Assembly (NCBI RefSeq): GCF_021278025.1
Contig: NZ_JAIBHJ010000004.1
Coordinates: forward strand, 224,312-288,311
Origin: Motilimonas sp. E26
GTDB taxonomy: Bacteria > Pseudomonadota > Gammaproteobacteria > Enterobacterales > CBDFNC01
Reading direction: 5' to 3'
Length of the DNA stretch: 64,000 nucleotides
Each line of letters begins with the position of its first letter. The first letter of the stretch is position 1. Positions 18,076 to 27,700 of this stretch are shown in pieces. The position numbers were made by a program, and so were the translations under genes. The notes beneath the pieces were generated by a model that did no database searches, was not told the DNA's origin, and worked only from the letters and a program-made list of their open reading frames with translations.

Positions 18076-19632
18076 TTATTCTGCGACCACAAGGTCACCT
18101 AAGTAAGGAAACTCCATCACGTTAATTACCGGCTTCATATCGAGCTTTTTGTTCGCGCCCCATGATAAGTTTTGCCAATGTAAGGGTACAAACGCAGCGT
18201 CGTTATACAAGGTGGTTTCAACTTGCTTAAGCATGGCAGCACGTTTTTCGGTGTCGGTTTCTACGTTGGCATCGTTCACCAGTTTGTCAACAGCTGGGTT
18301 TGAGTAGTAACCACAGTTGTATTGACCCATGCCGGTTTTTTCATCGCGGGTCATGGTTAAAAACTCGGTGAAGTTAGCGCTGTCTTCGGTATCTGCGTGC
18401 CAGCCTATCATTAGCATGTCAGCGGCACATTTATCAAACTCTGGCCAATATTGCGCTTTTGGCATGGTCTTCAAGTCAACCTTAATACCGATTTTTGCTA
18501 GCATAGACGCCGCCGCTTGAGCAATTTTGGCATCGTTGATGTAACGATCACTTGGCGCGATCATTGAGAGTTTAAAGCCTTTCTCATAGCCTGCTTCTTT
18601 CATTAGTGCTTTAGCGCGTTTTAAGTCGTAGCGTACTTCAAGTTCAGGTACATGCCCTAAGTAGCCGGCAGGACTTTGCTGTGATGCGACAGTCGCAAAG
18701 TCTTTCATGATTTTTTTCGCGATGCCTTTATTGTTAATGGCATGGACGATAGCCTGGCGTACTCGCACATCTTGCAACGCAGGGTTACTTTTTTGGTTCA
18801 TCTGAAACGTGATGATACGGGTACCTGGTAGGGTAACCAGCTCAAGGTTTTTAGCATCTTTGACGCGCTGGTGATCGTTTGGCGCCACCGGTGAAATCAT
18901 GTCGACATCACTCGATAGCAGGGCTGCTACGCGAGTCGCATCTTCTTTAATCGCCACTAATGTTAGCTTGTCTACGTTGCCTGGTGATTGCTTATCCCAA
19001 TAGCCGTCAAAGCGCTCAAACTCCCACTTGATGCCTTGCTCTCGGCTTTTTACCACAAATGGTCCGGTGCCAGATAAATGGCCAGAGGCGAAAGTGTTAC
19101 CAAATTTTATTACCGCGGCTTTGTCTTTATTGTTTTCGTCAACGCCGGTATAAAATTTTGAATCCATGGCAAAAATATAAGTCGCCATCGGAAGCAGTAG
19201 CGGGTAGGGCTTAGTGGTGACTAAGTCGATGGTGTAGTCATCGACAATTTTCGCTGAACCAAATACTTCAAATAGGCCTTTGTAGTCGGTACTGCTTTTA
19301 AGGCGGTCTAAGGTCCACGCAATATCTTTGGCGGTGAAGTCGTTACCAGAGTGAAATTTAACGCCTTTGCGCAGATGGAAGCGCATGGTTAATGGGTCAA
19401 TACGCTCCCATTTTTCGGCTAAGCGAGATTCAAATTGCAGATCTTGAGTCCAACGTACCAGAGGGTCAAAACTCATGTGCGAGAATTGCATCATGCCCCC
19501 AGATAGTTGTTCATGAATATCCATTGAGATAGGGTCTGATGCGTAAGCAATGGTGATGTCTGCAGCTTGTGCATTTAAAGCGAAACCGGCCGCAAGCAGG
19601 GCTCCTGCAATTTTTGTCAATCCGTATTTCAT
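18076..19632 (-). CDS. Periplasmic peptide-type substrate-binding protein
   Basis: A 518-residue family-5 solute-binding protein. The signal peptide (MKYGLTKIAGALLAAGFALN, cleavage after AQA near residue 23) is clear. RFHLRKGVKFHSGNDFTAKD is the family signature. Ligands of this family include di- and oligopeptides, glutathione, haem and nickel chelates; this protein's ligand cannot be read from sequence. GGAG precedes the ATG. The ATPase-SBP-permease-permease order matches E. coli gsiABCD, but I do not see strong GsiB resemblance. Confidence 0.92.
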   Translation of the reverse strand: MKYGLTKIAGALLAAGFALNAQAADITIAYASDPISMDIHEQLSGGMMQFSHMSFDPLVRWTQDLQFESRLAEKWERIDPLTMRFHLRKGVKFHSGNDFTAKDIAWTLDRLKSSTDYKGLFEVFGSAKIVDDYTIDLVTTKPYPLLLPMATYIFAMDSKFYTGVDENNKDKAAVIKFGNTFASGHLSGTGPFVVKSREQGIKWEFERFDGYWDKQSPGNVDKLTLVAIKEDATRVAALLSSDVDMISPVAPNDHQRVKDAKNLELVTLPGTRIITFQMNQKSNPALQDVRVRQAIVHAINNKGIAKKIMKDFATVASQQSPAGYLGHVPELEVRYDLKRAKALMKEAGYEKGFKLSMIAPSDRYINDAKIAQAAASMLAKIGIKVDLKTMPKAQYWPEFDKCAADMLMIGWHADTEDSANFTEFLTMTRDEKTGMGQYNCGYYSNPAVDKLVNDANVETDTEKRAAMLKQVETTLYNDAAFVPLHWQNLSWGANKKLDMKPVINVMEFPYLGDLVVAE

Positions 19633-19727
19633 TTATACGCTCCAATGTTGTTGTTTTGCATTTAAATTTAGGTTTATTGTTGTTCTATCGCTATGTTGCG
19701 ACTTGGTTGTGCTACTTAATGGTCTAG

Positions 19728-21452
19728 TTAAGATGATGCAATTTGTAAGTGTGCTTTACTCAAGTTCTCAAACGATGGCATTAGCGAAATTAAGTTTTTA
19801 CTGTATTCATCTTGTGGTGAAGTAAAAATTTGTTCGCTGTCACCCACCTCAACTAAGCAGCCGTGTCGCATCACACCCACGCGATCGCACATTTGTCTGA
19901 TCACCGGTAAATCGTGACTAATAAACAGCATAGTGAGGTTTAATTCATCTTGTAAGTCTTTCAATAAATTTAATATTTGCGCTTGCACTGACACATCTAA
20001 CGCTGACGTGGGCTCATCACAAATTAAGAATCGTGGTCTTGTGGCTAGGGCTCTGGCGATGGAAATACGCTGGCGCTGACCACCGGAAAATTCATGTGGG
20101 TATTTAATGCCTGATTTACGGCCCAATCCAACATGATCGAGTAGGTCGGCCACGATTTGCTCGACTTGTTGATTATTTTCGGCCAGTTTGTGAAAGCGAA
20201 TCGGCTCAGCAATAATGTCAGCTACCTTCATTCTTGGGTTCATGGAGGTGTATGGGTTTTGAAACACCATTTGCATTTGACGGCGAATTGGTCGGCGCGC
20301 TTGCTCATTTTTTAGTGCGGTAAGATCAACGCCTTCAAAAGTTATTTTGCCACTTTGCGGCGCATATAAACCGGCGATGGCGCGCGCGATAGTCGATTTA
20401 CCACTGCCACTTTCACCCACTAAGCCGAACGTTTCTCCCTCAAAAATTTCAAATGACACATTGTTGGAGGCTTGCACATATTCACGACGACTGGCAAAAA
20501 TGGAGTCTTTGGTGGTAAAGCGTAAGTTGACGTTTTCCACTTTGAGCAGAGGGCCTTGATATTCTTTTTGGTCTTGAGATTGCCCCAACCAATGATTCGC
20601 TATATCGAGCTGGTGCAATTCTTCTGCTTCTTCGATGTAATTAACCAATGGAAAGCGAACCAATTTGATATCACTGCGTGGCACTGCAGAAATTAGGCTT
20701 TTAGTGTATTCATGCTCAGGCGCGCCTAATACTTGGCTAGTGGTGCCCATTTCGACTAGCTCACCGCGATACATCACGGCCACTTTATCTGTCACACTCG
20801 ATACAACGCCCATATCATGTGTGACTAGCATGCAGCCGACTTGACGCTCTTTACACAGGGTTTTAATCAATTGCAGGATTTGATCTTGAATCGAAACATC
20901 CAGCGCCGTGGTTGGCTCATCGGCAATGATTAATTGTGGATTACAAATTAAGGCAATGGCGATCACCACACGTTGGCGCATACCGCCGGAAAATTGATGT
21001 GGATATTGTTTAATGCGCAGTTCAGGCTTGGGAATGCCAACGGCATTAAGCATGTCAATCGAACGCTGGTAAGCTTCTTCACGGGTTACTTTTTCATTGG
21101 CTAACACTGTTTCGATCATTTGTTGTTCAATAGTGAACAAGGTATTCAGCGAGGTCATCGGATCTTGAAAAATAAAACCGATTTTTGAGCCTCGTACCGC
21201 GCGCATTTGCTCGCGAGTGAGACCGGAAATTTTTTCACCATTGAGAAAAACATCGCCGTTGGCAATGACACCTGGTGGGCTAAGCAGATCGATCACCGCG
21301 TTGCCGATGGTTGACTTGCCCGCACCAGACTCGCCAACAATGCCAACAATTTCTCCTGCTTCAACGGATAAAGAAAGGTCTTTGACCGCTACCATCACGC
21401 CATGACGTGAGGGATATTCGATTTGAAGGTGCTGCACTTCAAGTAGTGACAT
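19728..21452 (-). CDS. Fused double ATP-binding subunit of a peptide-type importer
   Basis: A protein of about 574 residues that joins two OppD/OppF-type ATPase domains in one chain, as GsiA and YejF do. The first half has Walker [10 protein letters not shown], signature QFSGGMRQR and Walker B LIIADEP; the second has [18 protein letters not shown] and LICDEP. Both therefore look catalytically complete. It is the first gene of the operon. The ATG at 21452 is preferred over the in-frame TTG at 21470, which has almost no space after its AGGA. Confidence 0.92.
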   Translation of the reverse strand: MSLLEVQHLQIEYPSRHGVMVAVKDLSLSVEAGEIVGIVGESGAGKSTIGNAVIDLLSPPGVIANGDVFLNGEKISGLTREQMRAVRGSKIGFIFQDPMTSLNTLFTIEQQMIETVLANEKVTREEAYQRSIDMLNAVGIPKPELRIKQYPHQFSGGMRQRVVIAIALICNPQLIIADEPTTALDVSIQDQILQLIKTLCKERQVGCMLVTHDMGVVSSVTDKVAVMYRGELVEMGTTSQVLGAPEHEYTKSLISAVPRSDIKLVRFPLVNYIEEAEELHQLDIANHWLGQSQDQKEYQGPLLKVENVNLRFTTKDSIFASRREYVQASNNVSFEIFEGETFGLVGESGSGKSTIARAIAGLYAPQSGKITFEGVDLTALKNEQARRPIRRQMQMVFQNPYTSMNPRMKVADIIAEPIRFHKLAENNQQVEQIVADLLDHVGLGRKSGIKYPHEFSGGQRQRISIARALATRPRFLICDEPTSALDVSVQAQILNLLKDLQDELNLTMLFISHDLPVIRQMCDRVGVMRHGCLVEVGDSEQIFTSPQDEYSKNLISLMPSFENLSKAHLQIASS

Positions 21453-21908
21453 ATGCTTACTCTGACTCAATCCTAAGTCCTTTGTTTTTAATATAGGCTA
21501 TAACTATAGTGAATTAATTTAGCATTATGGTGGGCTAAATTAGAGCTTACTGAATAATATGTAAAGCTGTTTGATCACATATTTGCGACATAAAAATCTA
21601 ATATATGTGTATAAGAAAGCGGTATTTTTGAGTTTTTTTCAATTTAACAACATTTATATGCATATGGAAGAGTGAATTTAAACCAATTATTATTCTATGT
21701 TTTTGGTTTTATATTCTTGCTTTTGTTTGGTGGGTAGTTGTTAAGTCTATAATTTAATTTTCAACCAACTGTATATCTCATTTTAATCTCGTTATCTGAA
21801 TAATCCTACTTATTTGGTTTTTTCAACTAAGGACATGACTTGTAACGTTCTAGTTAATGAATGATTATTTGTTAGTCTGCGCTAAATTATTCACCTGATT
21901 TACTAAAT
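21453..21908. other. Divergent intergenic region, no gene seen
   Basis: About 455 A/T-rich bases lie between the importer operon (-) and the metallopeptidase gene (+). I see no open frame of note, no hairpin with a T-run and no confident promoter pair, though promoters for both directions must lie here. Confidence 0.6.
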
Positions 21909-23054
21909 ATGCATGGCATGAAAGATAAAATGGATTTATTGTGCCCAAATGATGAGAGCCAAGCTTGGAAGCTAACATTGAATAAACACCAAAATTTTAT
22001 CGATTTATTGCGCGTTTTGATCCGCCAACCAAGTGTTGTTGGAGCTGAACATTCATTTTTCCGAGTGCTTCAGCGTGAGTTGGAAGAGCGTGGCGCCAAA
22101 GTGACTTGGTATGAAGGCCTGCTGGTCGCTCAAGGTAACCAGCCAGATAGCGCCATGTTTTCGGCGCATATTGACCGTCATGGCTTAATTTGCACGGGTC
22201 CAAATGAGTTTCAATACGCGGCATTCGTCACTGGTCACCGTTCTGACTTGCTCGGTAATTCAGTCTCTGAAAAGTTAATGACCAAGATAGTGGATCGATT
22301 TCGTAACGTACCGCTAACCGCTTATGAGCCTTGGTCTGGTTCATATCGTGGCGCAGGCATGATCAAAAATGCTTACATTTGTGAATTTCGCAATAACCTT
22401 ATTTTTGAAGTGGAAGGGTTAGAGCATTTAGTGGCAGGCACGCCAGTGGCGTTTACCGATAGCTTAAAAATGCAAGATGGCTTACTCACGGGGCAACTAG
22501 ATAATGTGATGACAGCAGCGGCATTAGTGCATTTATTTGGTTTAGGTTTCCAAGGCACAGCCTTTTTTACCGCGGAAGAAGAATCGGGCAGCAGTTGGCG
22601 CTATTTATTAGAATGGTTTCGCCGCTTTAATGGGGCGACGGATAAGCTAATCGTAGTGGATACCAGCCCGTTTCCTGATCGTGCAAGTTTAGAAGCGCAG
22701 CAAGTGGTATTGCGTCGCCGCGATGCTAATGCAAGCTTTAATGAAGCGTTAACGAATCAATTAGAGCAAATGTGTCTCAATAACGGCATAACCTATGCTT
22801 ATAAAGATGCCTATATTGAAGCGCAAAACAAAATTGCTTTGGCCGAGGGAAGGGAGCCTGCGTCATTAGGCAGCACTGAATTAGGTCGGATCACGGCGGC
22901 ATCAAATGGTTTTGTTCAAGGCACTACTTTACAAGTCCCAACAATGGGCTATCACACTATGGAAGAGTCGGCATTATTGGGCTCAAGTGACGCATTTTTA
23001 TCTCTTTTATTAGAATTATCAGGGATCACAACCGAGGGTCAAAACGTTATATGA
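21909..23054 (+). CDS. Co-catalytic zinc aminopeptidase-like protein (M42/M20 type)
   Basis: A 381-residue soluble metallopeptidase. Metal-site segments of the M42/M20 clan occur in order: SAHIDRHG (His-x-Asp), GQLDN (bridging Asp), TAEEESG (catalytic Glu pair), VVDTSPF (Asp ligand) and GYHTMEESA (last His and active-site region). Peptide or acyl-amino-acid hydrolysis is likely; the substrate is unknown. The start is uncertain: ATGs at 21909, 21918 and 21930 all lack a good ribosome site. Its stop overlaps the RIO-kinase start, so the two are cotranscribed. It is divergent from a peptide importer. Confidence 0.8.
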   Translation: MHGMKDKMDLLCPNDESQAWKLTLNKHQNFIDLLRVLIRQPSVVGAEHSFFRVLQRELEERGAKVTWYEGLLVAQGNQPDSAMFSAHIDRHGLICTGPNEFQYAAFVTGHRSDLLGNSVSEKLMTKIVDRFRNVPLTAYEPWSGSYRGAGMIKNAYICEFRNNLIFEVEGLEHLVAGTPVAFTDSLKMQDGLLTGQLDNVMTAAALVHLFGLGFQGTAFFTAEEESGSSWRYLLEWFRRFNGATDKLIVVDTSPFPDRASLEAQQVVLRRRDANASFNEALTNQLEQMCLNNGITYAYKDAYIEAQNKIALAEGREPASLGSTELGRITAASNGFVQGTTLQVPTMGYHTMEESALLGSSDAFLSLLLELSGITTEGQNVI

Positions 23055-23896
23055 AGGTACCTGCGCAAATTTTGTCTTTAGTAGAAGACGGCATTGTTGA
23101 CGAGGTGATAAGCCAATTGATGAGTGGCAAAGAAGCGGCCGTTTACGTCGTTCGTTGCGGTGATGAAATTCGCTGCGCTAAGGTTTACAAAGAGGCAGCG
23201 AAGCGGAGCTTTAAACAAGCGGTACAATACCGAGAAGGGCGCAAAGTGCGTAATAGTCGTCGAGCTCGCGCGATGGAAAAAGGTTCGAATTTTGGTCGTA
23301 ATGAACAAGAAAAAATTTGGCAAAATGCCGAAGTCGATGCCTTATACGCGTTAGAGCGGGCAGGCGTGCGTGTACCGCAGCCTTACGGTTGTTTTGATGG
23401 TGTGCTTATTATGGAGCTAGTGACAGAAGAAGATGGCACTGTGGCTTCAAGGCTTAATGATGTCAGTATGTCAGCTGAGCAGGCGATTGAAGACCACCAA
23501 GTGATGATTAACTATATTCAACGAATGCTGTGTATTGGCATAGTGCACGGCGACTTGTCGGAGTTTAACGTGTTGGTGGATGACTACGGCCCGGTGATCA
23601 TTGATTTACCCCAAGCCGTGAATGCTGCTGCTAATAACAATGCGAAATGGATGTTTGAGCGTGATGTTAATAATATGCGCGCTTATTACGGCCAGTATGC
23701 TCCTGAGCTGTTGACTACTCAATACGCTAAAGAAATGTGGGCGTTGTATGAAGTGGGCGATTTATCACCCGATACGGAGTTAACTGGTGAGTTTGTCGCA
23801 CCAGAGCATGCGGCTAATGTAGAGTCGATTTTAGACGAGATTTATGCTGCTCAGCTTGAGGCAGAAGAAAAACAACTCAGTATAGAAGACAATTAG
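23051..23896 (+). CDS. RIO-family atypical serine/threonine kinase
   Basis: A 281-residue protein. It has a kinase N-lobe with a GKEAAVYVV nucleotide loop and the ATP-binding Lys in RCAKVYKE, then the catalytic loop HGDLSEFNVLVD and the metal-binding IIDLPQAV, which together define RIO kinases. Bacterial members are poorly characterised; archaeal and eukaryotic ones act in ribosome maturation. The ATG overlaps the TGA of the peptidase gene by four bases, giving translational coupling. A hairpin terminator lies about 120 bases after the stop. Confidence 0.87.
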   Translation: MKVPAQILSLVEDGIVDEVISQLMSGKEAAVYVVRCGDEIRCAKVYKEAAKRSFKQAVQYREGRKVRNSRRARAMEKGSNFGRNEQEKIWQNAEVDALYALERAGVRVPQPYGCFDGVLIMELVTEEDGTVASRLNDVSMSAEQAIEDHQVMINYIQRMLCIGIVHGDLSEFNVLVDDYGPVIIDLPQAVNAAANNNAKWMFERDVNNMRAYYGQYAPELLTTQYAKEMWALYEVGDLSPDTELTGEFVAPEHAANVESILDEIYAAQLEAEEKQLSIEDN

Positions 23897-24752
23897 CTGC
23901 ATAGCTGCAGCCTTTTTGTGATTCAGCAACTGGTGTTTTGCTCAGTAACAAACCAATCGCTATCATTTTTGCACTAAATACCTAAAGCTATTTATTATTA
24001 CTTTCAATTACTTAATTGCCGCATGCTGGCGGCTTTTTCTTCCTAATGACTTAACCCGAGTTCTGGATAAGTAAACAACATGTTTTTCCTGCAAAAACGC
24101 GGTAAAAATATCCCTATACGCTTTGCATTTTCATCCTTGAAAACGAAATTTTGCAGTAAAATATATTGTATCCGCTTGTAATTGGCTTAAGCAAAACTGA
24201 GGTTACTTACCTTTTTTCGTTAAAAGTCGTCTAATCCCTGTTGATTTAAGGGGCTGAAGCTAAACTTTGATAGCACCAGCCAAATCTTGGCACCGTTAAT
24301 ATTTCTGATGCCTAAATTTCCTTTAGCCCTTTGTATTTATATTGCGATTCCAGCCCTGCATTATTTCATCACTCACCGCTAAAGCAGAAAGCCTCAGGCT
24401 GCGTCATATTGCTTCATTTTAGGTTAGTTATTGGCGCGGTTTTCAGATCATTAAACGTTAACAATGAGTCATCTTGTTAATGTCAATATAGTTATTGGAT
24501 AAGAAATAAATAGTTAATATTGCTGCAATAATTAGATTGAGAGGAAGATGGTTTTGCTAAAGTAAATTTTTATAGTGATATTCTCTTTTTTGCTTGTACG
24601 GGAGTCAAGGTTGTACCTATCAAAGGGTGGAATGCCCTTGCTATATTTGACTGTAATATGCTTTTTTTGAGCTTGTACTCATTATATGTATTTGTTAATA
24701 AAAGACATTTACACATTGATTGAAGCTTGGTTATAAAGCTCATGTGTTCAAT
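23897..24752. other. Long gene-free region before the NRPS operon
   Basis: About 855 A/T-rich bases without an open frame of useful length on either strand. It contains the hairpin terminator at 24018-24038 and several short A/T-rich inverted repeats. The promoter and any regulatory sites of the NRPS operon must lie here, but no confident -35/-10 pair is seen. No tRNA or attachment site was found. Confidence 0.6.
24018..24038 (+). terminator. Intrinsic terminator downstream of the RIO-kinase gene
   Basis: A GCCGC/GCGGC stem (24018-24022 with 24029-24033), a 6-base loop and TTTTT. The 5-bp stem is short but all G/C. Confidence 0.6.
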
Positions 24753-27700
24753 ATGAGTATCTTTATTATGTTATCTAATGACCCTTGGGTAGAGTCGGTT
24801 TACCCTTTTAGTGATCTACAACGCTTGCTCTATAAAGCTGATCCCGATGTGAAAATGGCCGAAGCTGTGCGTCAGTTTGATGGTGTGTTTAGCCAAGACA
24901 GGTTAAATAATGCAGTGAAGCACGTTGTTTATAGCCAAGAGATATTGCGGACTAAGTTAGTTTGTGTGTCGGAAACACCGAAGTGGCAGGTTTACCCTGC
25001 TAACCACTTTGATCATCATCATTCTCAGTTATGGGAAGTATACGCTTATCCAATTTCAACTCGGCATTGGCAACTCGTATTGAGTTATTCACCGGTATTG
25101 ATGACAGCCCTTGATGCACAACAGATCTTGGCTGATATCGCCCAATCCTATATTTCTTCTAATGCCATTCTTACTGCTCGAACATTGAAAGCAAGGATCA
25201 AGCAAGAAGCATTAGCGCAATGTAAAGTAGCAGTTCAAGATTACTGGCAACGTTGGCTAAAACAGCAAACTTTTTCCACTTCATTTGATAGACAAAGCGG
25301 TCAAGGAGCATTACATAAGTCTCGCTTATTATTAAAAGCTCCGGACTGGCCAGCTGAGCAAATTCGAACCCTTTGCTTACTAGCACATTTAAAGGTGGTC
25401 GCTACTTATCAAGGCTGCACTCATCCTACTACCTTATATCTAACCAGCCCCTCTGAAATGGATCAAAATAAGCAGTTGTTGCCTTTTAGCTTTGAGTTGC
25501 AAGAGAATGACAGGGCCTCTGAAATAGCCAGATTAGAGGTCGCTCTGCAGCAGCATAGTGACGTTGCTTTTCCTGGCTATCAATACTTGTGTGACCAAAT
25601 TCAGGGGGAGATGTTTGATGTTTGTTTTCACTTCTCTGATGCTAGTATACCGAGTCAATCCATTTATCCGACTGATTTTACTTTTGATTTTATTTATAGC
25701 GCGCAAGGCGATATTCATTTAACTATTGCTAGTCGTGGTGGTTTATCCGAGCGGTTTGTTAACAAATTGATGCGCGAGTATCAAAATGTATTACACCAAA
25801 TGCTGATAGAGCAAAGACCGCTCTCGCAGTTGTCTCTGGTTGCTGACGATGCAATAGAGGGCGCGATAAAAGCACGCTCTTCATTTGCGTTGTTACCTAA
25901 AGCACTAGACTTATTTAGTGAACAAGTTGCTTTAGCACCTGAGCAGGTGGCATTGTGCTTCGACCAACAGCAGCTCAGTTATCAAGAGCTTGATCAGTGG
26001 TCTAATGCTTTAGCAATAAAAATACAAGCACGTCTGGATGTCGGAGAGCTGAGCGTCGCAGTAATGTTAGCAAGAACGCCGCTGTTAGTTGCATCCTTAC
26101 TGGCTTGTTGGAAGGCTGGGGTGCAATACATACCGCTAGCAGATAATTTACCCCAAGACCGAGTCAATAATATTCTCAAAGTCTCACAAGCATCACTTTT
26201 AATCATCGATGATACCTTCGATACAAGCGGACTATCAGGTGCCAATAAAACGTTAAAATTAGCAGTGGCGCCTGAATTTGTTACGAGTTTTGAACCTAGT
26301 TATCATGAATTGGCTTACACCATTTTTACATCGGGGACGACTGGCCAGCCAAAAGGGGTCAGTATTAGTCATCGAGCCATGTCTAATTTTCTGTTGGCAT
26401 GTCGGCAAATATTTTCAGGCTCGGCTCTCAATCGAGTGTTGGCACTGACAACCATTAGTTTCGATATTGCGGTATTAGAGTTGTTTTTGCCGCTTATTTC
26501 TGGCGGGAGTGTTGTGTTAGCCAATACCGCTTGCGCCAGTCACCCGGAACAACTTGTTGCGCTGATCTCTCAGCAAAATGTCAGCTTAATGCAAGCGACT
26601 CCCTCCACCTGGAAAATGATGCAGCTACATGATTGGCAAGGAAAGTCCGACTTAATCATGTTGTCTGGTGGCGAAGCCTTGGACAGCCAATTAGGTTGCT
26701 GGTTACTAAATCGAGGTGCCCAGTTATGGAATATGTATGGGCCAACAGAAGCGACAGTTTGGGTCAGTGCGCTACAGCTTAATAAACGTTTATTAGATGT
26801 TGATAAAGTTGCGCCAATTGGCGGTTTATTAACAGGATGTAGCATGTTGGTGGTTGATAAGCATAACCGACCAGTACCGCTGGGAGCCAAGGGTGAATTG
26901 GTGATCATGGGGGATTGCTTAGCACAAGGTTATTTGAATCAACCGGTACTGACCGAAGAAAAATTTGCTTATTTTCAAACTCAAAGTGGTCCAGCACGTT
27001 TTTATCGCACCGGTGATCTAGTCGTTGCAACTGAGCAGGGGTGGATAAAATTTAAAGGGCGCAACGACTACCAAGTTAAGATCCGTGGTTATCGCATTGA
27101 GCTAGGCGAAATCGAAGCTCAGATGGCTCAGATTGAAGGGGTTGCGCATGTTGCTGTTGTGGCGACGCCTTTGCAGCGTGGTGACAATAGGTTGGACGCT
27201 TATTGGGTTCCTACTAATGACAAAATTATCTCAGACGCAGAAATAAAAATGCAGTTAGCGCAACAATTACCTGACTATATGTTGCCAACCACCTTTACTC
27301 AACTCGCTCATTTGCCGCTCAATACCAATGGTAAAGTTGATAAAAACGAATTACCAGCTCCATATAAAGTTGTGGATGAACAGGTGCCGCTAACCCGCCA
27401 AGGACAGCTAATAAAAAAATGCTGGGAGCAGGTGCTTGAGCATCCTGGGTTAGCGCTAACCGACGATTTTTACAGCGTCGGAGGCGACTCCTTGTCGGCC
27501 ATTATTTTACTGCACGAGCTGAAAAAGCATCAGCTTACCGTTTCACTTGATTTTCTTCAGGAGCATCCTAACTTACTGGATTTCATTAAACATATTCCTT
27601 CTATAGGGCAGGAGAGGGGAACTAAGGCAGCGCTGCCCTTTAGCGCTAAGCAATCATTAGAGCAGGAAGAAGCGGTACTGCTGTCCAATAATTGGTGGTT

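Noticed and set aside
23897..24752. A genomic-island boundary or attachment site before the NRPS operon
   Set aside because: No tRNA gene, integrase, direct repeat or insertion sequence was found on either side, so island status is not supported by the sequence.
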